From Gentiana macrophylla (taxonomy: Eukaryota; Streptophyta; Magnoliopsida; Gentianales; Gentianaceae), in contig JAOBSW010001076.1 in NCBI GenBank assembly GCA_026214975.1, forward strand, positions 1-64,000: a DNA stretch of 64,000 bases. The letters are read 5' to 3'. A program made the translations under genes and the position numbers. Positions 11,107 through 21,634 of this stretch are shown here, one piece after another; position 1 is the stretch's first letter, and each line of letters begins with the position of its first letter. The notes under the pieces are model-generated. The model saw only the letters and a list, made by a program, of their open reading frames with translations. It searched no databases and was not told the origin of the DNA.

Positions 11107-11561
11107 AGTTAGAGAGAGCGAGAGATTGATTGGCCATCTTTAGTAAAGCCTTTGGGAGAGTTGGTAATAGTAGATATGTTGGTCCCGGATTACTACATTC
11201 GTCCACACTGTGAGGATGAATTTTTGCGGTCCGCTTTGTGTACTCCCCAATGGATGAGCTTTATGGGAGTTTTCAAAAGAAGATGGTTCGACGATCGATA
11301 AAAGAAGATTTTTTGTTTGGGGAGATGGCATCGAGAGCCAAACGAGGTAACGCTTCTAGACAATTTAATTTCTTTGGTTCTCGCATTGTTAATTTTTCTT
11401 AAGCTATTGATCTTCTTAAGTTTCGATTTTGGTTGATAACTTGTAAATACTAATTTAGTCGAGCAAACGACGTTAAACAAAAGCGCTACCGAGGCAGCCC
11501 GTTAAATAAATAATTTGAATAAGACTAGTCTTAATGAAATGTAGAATCAGTATGAAAGATG

Positions 11562-11745
11562 AACACAAAGCACAACCAAGTCTCGTGGATGAATGTTTGA
11601 ATTTCATTAAGAGGGAATGATTAGGTGGTTATCCGAAAATCCCGATGGAGAAAAAGATAAAAATTCAAATGTATCATTTCTTGGACTTAGGTTATTGAAC
11701 CTTGAGGATCTCGGGTATAAAAGACTCACTACATTACATTTCATG
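11562..11745 (+). pseudogene. Post-pol ORF remnant of C
   Basis: The block from 'cacaaccaagtctc' to 'cttgaggatctcggg' is the counterpart of 44240-44410 in A, sharing 'aggtggttatccgaaaatc' exactly. In A it lies after integrase, within a small ORF (IRWLSENPDG). Here it follows about 450 bp after the gag tail, so the deletion that created C removed protease through integrase. A TGA and one frame change break it. Confidence 0.7.
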
Positions 11746-11768
11746 ATCTAGTCTGTTTCAAATTTCTA

Positions 11769-11800
11769 GTCGTTGTAGTAGAGTGGTGAGTATTCCCGCT
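11769..11800 (+). other. tRNA-Asp 5'-half-like sequence inside C
   Basis: 'gtcgttgtagtagagtggtg' followed by 'agtattcccgct' agrees with the first 32 bases of plant tRNA-Asp(GTC) at about 29 positions, by recall of the tRNA sequence. It covers the acceptor 5' strand, the D arm and the 5' side of the anticodon stem, including an A-box-like TAGTAGAGTGG. After base 11800 the match stops; a perfect 6-bp hairpin (cgcttt/aaagcg, 11797-11812) follows. No B box or 3' half is present, so it is not a tRNA gene. The primer site of the same element matches this tRNA's 3' end. Confidence 0.7.
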
Positions 11801-12897
11801 TTAATAAAAGCGTGTGTAATAAAAATGAAACTAAGAATAGGTGACTTGACTGTGATATATGCTCTTGTGATACTTTCTATAATACGTATATGCTTAGATG
11901 TTCGTGTTTTACCCGTTAAGGTTATTTTTCCATCTAAAGCTATTATGTGATATGCTATCGAGTTTTTCACGTAACAGGCCATTTTCTTATTATTCCCATA
12001 TCCCTATTACATACTTTGGCACGAGGACCATGTCCCGTGTTGGCTTTGTTTTGGTTGTTTTGGTACAGGATTCGGGATGTGCTTTTCATGGTCATTACGG
12101 GATTCGATAACACCTTTCACCTGGTTTATAAGCTAAGTCTTCCTCTCTATCTCATTTACACTCGAGAATAATGCAAAATCGTAAGTGGGGGTAGAGTATG
12201 GTTGGTATAGAAATGGCGTAAGTGTTTAAACCCTTAGTTTTTGGATTTTTTTCGAGCATAAATGAGTTGATTAAAATAATCTGTATAAGGTATATATTTC
12301 ATGGATTTTAAGATGTAATGATCAATTTGGATATGTATAACCAATGTGAACCGTAAGTGCATTTTAGCCTAAATTTATTTGTGTAACATGAATTTCTTCA
12401 CATAAGCCTTTGATATTGAAGTTTAAAATTTTAAATTGTACCCATTCAAGATTCTAGTGGTTTATCCTAGAAATAGCGATAACTTAGTACCTAACTTCCG
12501 AACATGTATCGTGAATATATCGAAGGTTTGAATGTGATAGAAAGAATGTCAAAATAAGATAAACTATATGTCGGTTGTAGCTACCAATGATTTGAGTGCG
12601 ATGAGGGGTTATCACTTAAACGCCCTATATCACTATGAGGTTTAAAAGCTCCCGACTGCCTGATGATAGTAGTCCAGCTAGGGTGTTATCACGAAACATC
12701 CTATTGCTGGGAATGAGGGCATATGCTACACATAATTTAAAAAAATAAAATAAAATAAAATAAAATAAAATAAAAAAAAAAAAAAAAAAGAAAAAAAGAA
12801 GAAGAGTTAGATGGGTATTAATGTATTCGATCTCACCTCATGACGCCTGAAAGATAGTCGATTTTGGCAATGAGTTCGGATATGTTAGTATTCTATG

Positions 12898-12934
<37 letters not shown>

Positions 12935-13287
12935 AGTTATCTTCTAACTATCCCCAGTATAAACTGAATGATATGCTTTAGGGATTATCCTAATGAGTAC
13001 ACGGGAGAACTTTGTGTGGAATCATTCACGCTTATATACCTAGGAAAGTCATTAGACTCATCTCGAATGGATATTTGTGCGTTTGCTTGAATTATTCAAG
13101 AGAGGATAGTGGAAATTGAAAAGGCTTGTCACACACACACTCTGTTATACATTTATATTAAGGTTAACGTGTGGTTATGATTCGATTGGTTACATCATCA
13201 GATTGGCCTTTATATTTTACATCTTCATGAATTTTTCCTCATTCATTTTATTTTATCGCTTGTTTTGTTCGAGGACGACCAAAAGCT
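11801..13287 (+). other. Non-coding 3' internal region of C
   Basis: I see no gene. Landmarks are a (TAAAA)n/poly-A tract (12739-12805), a 34-base A run (12898-12931), and the block 'tattcgatctcacctcatga' (12819 on) shared with A at 48911. The end 'gttcgaggacgaccaaaagc' is shared with the 3' end of A (49523 on). Short ORFs at 11898-12171 match nothing I recognise. Confidence 0.75.
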
Positions 13288-13297
13288 AAGTGGGGGG
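13288..13297 (+). other. Polypurine tract of C
   Basis: 'aagtgggggg' lies three bases before the 3' LTR (TGATAACGG), in a context 'aaaagctaag' shared with A (49538-49547). Confidence 0.8.
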
Positions 13298-13300
13298 TTG

Positions 13301-15295
13301 TGATAACGGAAAAATTCACCGTTATTTTTATAACTTTTCAACCCGTTTCTGATATCATTTTGAGTATTTTTATATCAGTTCGAGTCATTAATTCCTATGT
13401 TTCATCTAAATATGTTAGTAGTAGTTATTATATAAAATATCGTATTTTTAGCGTGTTTTTATAGTTTTTGTATTGGTTTAGTAACCGGTGTGTCGTGGTC
13501 GGATTTACGTTTGGTATTTTGGTGGTTTATTGCGAATTATAGGTTAACCAAAATCCCGAGTAACGACACGCTTTTGAGGCCTAAAAGAGATGTTTTTAGG
13601 GATATAAGACTGCGCCACAAGCGAAAAGGTCGAAGTGGAGTGGATCAATGGTTCAGAAGGCCACTAACGATTTATATCTTCAACGAACCAATGGCCCATT
13701 AAAACGGAATTTTCTGAAGAAGTGGCCTTAATGAAAGTTGTAGATCTTTGATAGAGCTTTCCAACGTATTTTGAATCACGTCAATTGGAGGTCTACAACT
13801 CAAGTTATGACCAAGTGGCTAATCGATTCGTAATAGTAAAAATCCGAAAGCGACCACGACATACGAATGGCTCATCAAAACGGTATTTTCTGAAGAAGTT
13901 TCCTTCATAAAAGTTGTATATCTTCAAGAACGCTTTCCAATGGATTTTGAATCAAGTCAATCGGACTTCTACAACTCAAATGGTGGTCAAGTGGCTAATC
14001 GATTTGTATTAGGGAAAATCCCGAAAAAGACCGGTAATACAAATGGCTCATCAAAATGACGTTTTCTGAAGAAGAGTCCTTGATGAAAGTTGTAGAGTTT
14101 TCCGAGAGCTTTCTAATGACGTTTGAATCATGATTTTTGGAGGTCTACAACTCGAGATATGAATTTTAGAAGTTTAATATATAATTATATATACATACGC
14201 TGCACATGCATTCAGTTAAGGGTAATAATTGCAAATGATGACCCCGACCGGTCCGGCTCTTTCCGCCCGGTCCGCCTTGAATCATTTTCTATAAATAGAA
14301 GCTCAAGAAGAAATGAACGGATGCCCCTCTTCTCCTTCATCTTTTCTTTCTTTTAATTATGGGGCCTAAATTAGATATATATGTCGTTATAATGTCGGTG
14401 TAATAACCCGACTAGTTATAAATTTTAATATAATTTCGTTTCCGTCTTTTTTATTGCTTTCTTTTATTTTTATGCAATTAGTATAAATATATATATATAC
14501 GTATACTATATATATATCTATATCTATATATATCTATATATATATATCTATACGTATATCTATATAAATTGTAGTTATTTTTCGTTTTGTTTTTTCGTTT
14601 TGTTATTTTTCGTTAATATGAGTAGTTAAACTCAACATAGCCGAATTATGTGAAAACGGGTAAAATCAACCTCGGGAGACGAGATGGGAGTTGTGTTGCG
14701 CTTAATTAAAAGTTCGTATGATAAACTCATGTTTCGATTGGAATCACTAAAACATAGCTCGACAATTAGATTGACAACCTAAGTGACAAGCGTGACTATG
14801 CTTTTGTGAGGTTTTCATCGCCTTTTATTCGGTTAACCATGTTAGGCGAGTTAGTTTTCTAAAGGGAGGTTAATAAACCTAGTATGGGGGGTTAAGTGAG
14901 AGCTGTTGAGATCTTAACGCAAGAATAAAGAGTTGACACCCGTGAATGTCATATAAACCGAATCGAGATAAAACACACTCCTTATCAAGTTTTTCCTGTG
15001 GGGAGATAACTTTGTTGGATCATGGCTCGGCTATGCTTTTTAATCACCTAGTTAATCAAGTTAGTTAAAAATTTATTTTTGCATTAGTATAATCACTCCA
15101 CCTAAAACTTTGATCGCCTAGACTAAGTTCGACGTTCATTTTGGTACTCACAACCACATTTCTCTTGGGACGACCTCGTACTCTGTAGCTATCCTAGCAA
15201 TCGACACGGTACTCTGCCAGTTAGAGAGTTAGTTTACCCACGGTTTTATGAGTCATTATAAATGTATTTTTAGTGGGTGAATTTTTCGCTCATCA
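13301..15295 (+). repeat. 3' LTR of element C
   Basis: This 1995-bp partner of 8111-10115 contains the 176-bp triplication (13690, 13866, 14042), TATA at 14290-14297 and an AT microsatellite (about 14488-14570). Differences from the 5' copy cluster at CAG/CTG/CCG, for example 'cagcagcaacagaac' against 'caagaagaaatgaac'. Confidence 0.92.
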
Positions 15296-15430
15296 CCATC
15301 GAGGTCTCAAAGAGACTCATCAAGTATCAAGAAGTCTGAAATTGCAGAATTTGTTAACTCCAAAGTTTTAAGTGTTAAGTTTATTCACCCCCCCTCTAAA
15401 CTTAACTAAAGCCTTTTCAAGGGACCAACA
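15296..15430 (+). repeat. 5' LTR of element B, second segment
   Basis: The LTR of B resumes after C ('ccatcgaggtctcaaag') and ends CCAACA. The first five bases are the right-hand target duplication of C. Confidence 0.9.
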
Positions 15431-15432
15431 AT

Positions 15433-15444
15433 TGGTATCGGAGC
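15433..15444 (+). other. Primer-binding site of B (tRNA-iMet)
   Basis: 'tggtatcggagc' lies two bases after the LTR. It pairs with the 3' end of initiator tRNA-Met apart from one base, as usual for plant copia elements. Confidence 0.9.
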
Positions 15445-15535
15445 AGTGCTTCTGTTCTGAAGGAATCCTACTTGTTGTGCTTGTGAAAATTCTTTAAAAC
15501 TTTCTTTCAAGTTACTGATTTTCAAGACTTGCATC

Positions 15536-17400
15536 ATGGATAACACACAGTATGCTAGAACCATGTTGATGTGCTCTCTTGATAGATTTGATGAGTATAA
15601 ACGTCGAATGCAGGCATATCTTGCTGCTACTCATGATGAGATGATGGATGTACTAAGCCGAAGGACCCTTGGAGATTACAAAGGCGAATAAGCAGGGTGT
15701 GAAGGCCGAGTACATTCCTAAACCAAAGAGAGAATGGAATGCGAGAAGACAGGGAAAAGAGCAAACCTCAACAACATTGCTATTGATATCATCTACGTAA
15801 CCTTGGATAGCAATATGTACATGAAAGTCAAAGATTGCAAGGCGCAAAGGAACTTTGGGATAAGATTCACTTAATCTGTGAAGGCACCGATGCAATAAAG
15901 AAGAACAAAATCGGTGTGGCAGAGGAAAAAGGTTTCAAAAGTTCAAAATGCTACCTAATGAAACCATTGAGCAAATGGAGTCAGATTCAATGCAATCTTA
16001 GATGAACTTACTCTGCTTTGAGTGTAAGTTATTCAAAAGAGGAAGTTAACACCAAAATCTTGGAAGCTTTACTGCAAGAGATGTTTGGAAAATGAAGGTG
16101 ACTGCAATTGAAGAAATGAGGAAGTCTGCATGAAGAAGACACCTTCAAATTGTTCTCTCGATCTTAAGGCATATGAATTTAGCAAGAAGCTAGTGCTGCA
16201 AATCGAAAAGGAAGAGCCAAAGACCATGCATTGGCTGCTTCACATCATGAAGAAACATCGAGGAGGACAGGATGATATCTTTGGATGAGATGCAAGAGCG
16301 GATTGCCCTACTTGAGCAAGAAAATCGATTGATGAAGACCTGGAAAGGCCCCTACAAGAAATTTCACAAAGAGGCTCTACCGAAAGAAGGAAAGAAGAAC
16401 CAAAGAAAGATAATGACTATCTATGCTTTCATTGCAAGAAACCGGGACACTTCGACACTGATTGCCACGAGTTGAAACAAGGCAAGGAACACGATTATCT
16501 TTGCTTCAAGCTAGTAAGAAGCCTGGACATTTTAGACTGATTGTCGGACTCTATGAAGACCAAAAGTCAACAAAGGAGACATGGCAAGAAGGCTATGGTT
16601 CTTGAAGATGAATCGAGGATATGAAGTGGGATCTCAAAAGGAAATGAGTCGGATGACACAAAGACCAAGTTCTGCCGATATGGAGGATTATGCTTTGATG
16701 GCCAACATGGATGAAAGCGAGGAGGTATACAACATCAGATCTATAAACACTCCTGCTGGAAGTGATTGTGAATCAACTCGTGGTTCAAATCCTAGAAATT
16801 CGACAACAATGAGACTTTGGATGCCATCCTTAATCAATCGAGGATAATACAATCTGGTTGTGAGATTGTGAAAATCAAAAGAGGCTCTTGAGTTAGAAGT
16901 TGGAAGATTGAAAGTCTGAATTAAGGGTTTTCAAAGGTAAGGAAAAGATGTTGGATGAGAATCAAGATAAGTCTGTTGCACATCCAAGCAGACCTCGAGT
17001 CTTTGAACCATCTTGTTCCAATATCGCATACAAATCGGAAAGCCTTATGGAGATAGAATCGGGCTTGGATTTGGAACTCAACAATCTAACAAGAGTGGAT
17101 CCAGTGGAAAGGTTATGAACCTAGTGCGTAAGGTGGTCCTAAGTTTGTGCTGCACTAGATCCATCTCCCGAAGAAGGTCAAGCGAGTAAAACCAAATGAG
17201 AATGCCTCAAAGAAGCAAAATCAGAAGTCTCGAAGTCAACGACTCTAGTAAAAGAATAAATCCAAAAATAGGATCATTGTACCTTTAAGCTCTCACGATA
17301 GTGGACTGCTACCAAGTCTATTTGGACCACGAAGGGAAAGAAACAGAAATATTCCAAGAATAAGAATCCTAAATCCAAAAATGTTGATCATTCAAGGGAT
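15536..17400 (+). pseudogene. Gag and gag-protease linker of element B
   Basis: The ATG at 15536 gives MDNTQYARTMLMCSLDRFDE, the start of a copia gag. It shifts frame after about 50 codons, and several more breaks follow. A CCHC zinc knuckle CFHCKKPGHFDTDC is intact at 16424-16465 and would bind genomic RNA. A second, damaged knuckle (CFK...KKPGHF...) follows at 16502-16545. Downstream is an acidic/Lys-rich linker (16581-17400) with ALMANMDESEE and a leucine-spaced stretch, as in SIRE-type gag-pro linkers. In an intact element gag assembles the cytoplasmic particle. Some frame breaks may be consensus errors, because they coincide with disturbed CAG/CTG contexts. Confidence 0.85.
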
Positions 17401-17409
17401 ACTTATCTC

Positions 17410-20400
17410 GTGGGAAAGGTAGATCTGTTCCTGCACGATAATGATTGGAATATTCCTGCATCTAATGCTAGAAACAGTCAGTATAACCATACTGCTAGGG
17501 TAAAACCTAGACAATGGGATCAGCAGAGGACTTACATAAGACCTCAGCAGACTCCATATTACAGGGCTGCTCCTAACAGACAGCACATCTATGGTTATGC
17601 AAATGTTTCTAACAACAAGAATCATTTCAAACAGCATTATGTACCAAAAGGCCAGAAAACATATGTGGTTCCTACACAACCTACTGTTAGAACTTATGGA
17701 TGTGTGGAATACATGTATGAACCAAAGTATGAACCAAAGTATGACACATTTAGGAGAAGACCTTATGGAAACATACCAAGGGTCATGCTTACATCGACCA
17801 CTATGGACCCAAACAGGTTTGGGTACCTAAAATGCATTAACTTTGTTTTGTAGGGTGTCTGGTACTTTGACAGTGGATGTTCCAGACACATGACAAAGAA
17901 TAAGCACTGTCTTACAAATTTTGTGGCAAAAGATGGTCCAAGGGTGAATTTTGGCAACAAAAATACACCTGGTTATACAAGAGGATATGGCACACTTATC
18001 AGAAATGGACTTACAATCAAGAATGTTGCATATGTGGAAGGACTGGATTACAACTTGCTGAGCACTGGACAATTCTGTGATATGGGATACAAGGTCACTT
18101 TTGACAAAAACAACTGTATTGTCATTAGTGAAAGAGGTGATCAAGTTGTACTTGCTGGTAGAAGGCAAGCGAGAACATGTATGTTGTGGATTGGTCTCTC
18201 GCAGATTCGAAACACTCGCTCGATTGTGCATACCAAATCTGAACTCAACTGGTTATGGCACAAGAAGTTAAATCATCTAAATTTTGATGATATTAATCAG
18301 TTAGTGAAGAAGAAGCTAGTGGTTGGTTTACCTGAGATCACATTCAAGAAGGATGCTATCTGTGATGCATGTCAGCAAGGTAAACAGATAAAGTCAAGTT
18401 TCAAGTCAAAGACTAAACAATCAACTAACAGAGTGTTGGAGCTTATGCACATGGATCTTTTTGGACCAATAACTCCAACAAGTGTGACAGGGAAGAAATA
18501 CACCTTAGTGGTTGTGGATGATTTTTCTAGATACACTTGGGTGATATTCATGAACAAGAAAAGTGAGACACTCCAAAGCTTACCTAATCTTTTGAAGAGA
18601 TTACAAAATGAGAAAAGTTTAATGATTATAAAGATTAGATCGATCAGTCTGAATTTCTCAACAAAGTTATAAGAGAATATTGTGAGCAGAATGGTGTACT
18701 CCATCAACTTGTCTGCTGCTTTGGTACACTCAAACAAAATGGGGTTCTTTGAAAGAAGAAACAGACATTAAAGGAAGCGGGGAAGAACAATGATCCGTGA
18801 AGCATTGCTACCTGAAAGATATTGGGTCAAGCAAGAAACACAAAGATGCTATACACAAAATAGAACATCAGTAAACAAGAAGCTGCTGAAGACACCTTAT
18901 GAGATCTGGAATGGAAGGATACCTAATATATCTTATTTTCACCCATTTGGAAGCAAATGTTTTATTCTAAATCATAAAGTTCATTTGAAAACATTCCAAC
19001 CAAAATCAGATGAAGGAATTTTCTTAGGATATTCTTCAGTCAGCAGAGCATTCAGGGTACTGAACAAAAGAACATCGAAACATGAAGAAACAATCAATGT
19101 TGTGTTTGATGAACCTAAGTTTCTTGGTATGGAAGATAAAGTGTGAACTCTTTGAAAATCAACAAATCACTGATCCAGATTGTGTTGAAGTTTTGGAAAG
19201 ATTCAATGACCTAAAAGTTTCGACATCGCCTGCTTGAACACCTACGACAATGTTATCGATGCAACAATCAAGCAATTCAAGGATCTGTGACGACTTCAGT
19301 AGAAGAAACTACAAGCAGACCTATCAAGATGATATTCACGAAAATCAAAATAACCATAATCCACAATGGTTAAAGAATCACCTCTTGAACAAGTTATTGG
19401 CAATGTACGGCAAGGTGTGAGGACTAAGACAATCTGGAAGCTATGTTTACTTGTTTTCTATCTCAAATGGAACCTAAAGTTGTTGAAGAAGCAATTTGTG
19501 ATCCAGATTGGATAATTGCTATGCAAGAAGAATTAAATGAATTTGAAAGAAATCAAGTTTGGACACTAGTTGAAAGGCCACTCATGCAAATATCATTGGT
19601 ACTAAATGGGTATACTGAGAAATAAACTTGATGAATCTGGTACCATTGTTAGAAATAAGGCCGACTAGTTGCAAAAGGCTATTCTCAAGCTGAATGAATA
19701 GATTTTGATGAGACTTATGCACTGTTGCAAGATTGGAAGCTATCGATTATTCTTGGCACATGCCGCATATAAGAACTTCAAAGTATATCAAATGGATGTC
19801 AAGAGTGCATTTTTGAATGGCATCCTAGAGGAGGAAGTGTATGTTCAAGAACCTCCTGGATTTGAAGTTAAAGATCAAGAAGATAAAGTGTATAAACTCA
19901 ACAAAGCACTTTATGGATTGAAACAGCACCAAGAGCATGGTATGAGACTCTATCTCAATTCTTGGTGGACAATGGTTTTACAAAAAGGACCATTGACAAG
20001 ACACTTTTCGAGAATCATTGAAGGGGACAACACCCTTTGGTACAAATCTATGTGGATGACATAATTTTTGGTTCGAGAATGACTTACTTTGTGAAAAGTT
20101 TGCAAATCTAATGAAGAGCAAATTCCAAATGAGTATGATGGGAGAAATGAATTACTTCTTGGGATTGCAAGTTAAACAGTTGAAAGATGGAATCTTCATT
20201 CATCAAACCAAGTATACCAAAGAGTTGCTAAAGAAATTTGGTATGGAAAATAAAGACTAAGAGCTCAACTCCTATGAGTACAAACATCGATTGGATGAAG
20301 ATAAAGAAGGCAAAGATGTTGATCGACTTTGTATGAATGATGATAGGCAAATGTCAGATCTCACGCCGCTGCCAGACTGATATATCCTTTCTTTGTAGGT

Positions 20401-20991
20401 GTTTGTGCAAGATTTCAATCCAAACCTAAAGAAAGTCATTTAGGTGCTGTCAAAAGAGTTCTTAAGTATCTAAAAGAGACTTTGGGAGTAGGAATTTGGT
20501 ATTCCAAGGAAGGAAGCTTCAAGGTAATATCCTACTCAGATTCGAGTATCGTTGGATGCAAGATTGATAGAAAAAGCACCTCAGAACTCCGTCGAGTTAA
20601 TGGGAAATAGATGGTCTCCTGGTTTAGCAAGAAGCAATTCTATTTCAACTTCCACTTGAAACGGCCGAATACATTGTCTTTGGAAGTTGTTTGTGCACAA
20701 GTACTATGGCTAAGACAACAATTAAGGGATTATGGAATTGAAGAAAGGGAAATTCCAATCATGTGTGACAACACAAGTGCAATTGCAATCACAGAAAATC
20801 CTGTTTTGCATTCAAGAACCAAGCACATTGATGTGAGACATCATTTTATAAGAGATCATGTTGAAAAGAAAGATGTGGTGGTTCTATACATCCCTACTGA
20901 AGATCAACTTGCTGATATTTTCACTAAGCCACTTGATAGTGAAAGATTTGCCAAATTAAGGACTGAACTTGGAATCATAAAGATTGACTGA
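17410..20991 (+). pseudogene. Copia pol of B: protease, integrase, RT, RNase H
   Basis: Domains occur in the Ty1/copia order. The protease active site is DSGCSRHMT (Asp codon 17869-17871), with an in-frame TAG just before it (17851-17853). Next come the HHCC integrase finger (HKKLNHLNF...CDACQQGK, about 18259-18380), the integrase core MDLFGPI...VVVDDFSRYTWV (18451-18540), and GYSSVSRAFRVLN plus WNGRIPNISYF (18890-19140). RT follows, with LVAKGYSQ (19664), QMDVKSAFLNG (19789), ALYGLKQ (19907) and the catalytic YVDD (about 20048-20059). RNase H closes with SRTKHIDVRHHF and ADIFTKPLD, stop 20989-20991. Frameshifts occur at least near 18600, 18700, 19600, 19930, 20060 and 20260. In function it would make and integrate the cDNA; as written it cannot. 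Confidence 0.93.
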
Positions 20992-21010
20992 TATTCAACA
21001 GGTGTATTGG

Positions 21011-21190
21011 AATTCACCAAGGGATTAGTCTTTGCTATGTTGGGTGAGCTCACTTAGCAGATTAGTCATTGGTATCAACAATTCCATGTACTTATGTTTG
21101 AACAATTGAGCAAATGAGGTTGCCAAGGGGATTGGTCTTTGTCATGTTGGGTGAGCTCACTTGATGGATCGATCATTGGTATTAAACTTC
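21011..21190 (+). repeat. Tandem pol/env spacer repeat in B
   Basis: Two copies (21011-21083 and 21118-21190) share 'gtctttg', 'atgttgggtgagctcactt' and 'atcattggta' or 'gtcattggta'. They follow the pol stop by 19 bp. G has one copy at the same place (721-793). Confidence 0.8.
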
Positions 21191-21520
21191 ATATTGTATT
21201 ATCAATTGAACAAAACAAGGAGAAAACAAGGATCAGCAGAGTCACTTTATCGCCAGGTCTTTGAAGCAAATTATCGCCAGATGCCGAGCCCACCTATTTG
21301 AAGGATACCTTGTCAAGGGAATTTTACTACAGTCAAAGCTATTTAGGTCAAAAAGCAGTTTGGCGGGATATTTATTTTATCCATTATTACCACAGTTAAA
21401 CCATCCAACGGTTACAAACGTTATGGTGGAGTAATGGGCCACGTGTCAAGACAGAATTTATTCAGATTAATCGTGGTTACATCAATGTACGTGCTATGAC
21501 AGTTTCAACTACCCACTGTC

Positions 21521-21528
21521 TATATATT
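21521..21528 (+). promoter_or_regulatory. Candidate TATA box upstream of the B envelope-position ORF
   Basis: 'tatatatt' is preceded by 'caactacccac' and lies 107 bp before the ATG at 21635. The same phrase and a TATA-like box lie upstream of the G ORF. A subgenomic transcript would explain it; not shown. Confidence 0.3.
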
Positions 21529-21634
21529 CAGACTATTACTCAGGAGAATCGACACTTGCAAATCTACTTTATCGTTACACTGTGTGAACACAGATTTTAG
21601 ATTCAATCTTCTTCATCTCATTCTTCTCATTATA

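Larger units (their letters stand above)
8111..15295 (+). mobile_element. Element C: short non-autonomous Athila-like gypsy element
   Basis: Two LTRs of about 2.0 kb (8111-10115 and 13301-15295, gataacgg...gctcatca) flank only 3185 bp of internal sequence. The primer site is again for tRNA-Asp. LTR and internal sequence are recognisably related to A: the same ttgtaccggttt...taaccgg block, the same 'cgatctcacctcatgacg' block before the 3' LTR, and the same post-pol scrap. RT, RNase H and integrase are absent, so it must have been mobilised in trans. Flanking pentamers ctaac (8106-8110) and ccatc (15296-15300) are degenerate copies of ctatc, the uninterrupted site in the B 3' LTR (27284-27288). 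Confidence 0.9.

Noticed and set aside
10627..11480. Cluster of overlapping minus-strand ORFs in C
   Set aside because: They are shadows of the gag remnant on the plus strand, which carries the recognisable AIRNLQDKVG segment.
11769..11812. Functional tRNA gene
   Set aside because: Only the 5' half of tRNA-Asp is present. The 3' half, the B box and the T arm are missing.
17392..18737. Minus-strand ORFs opposite the B protease and integrase
   Set aside because: The plus strand holds clear copia motifs through this region.
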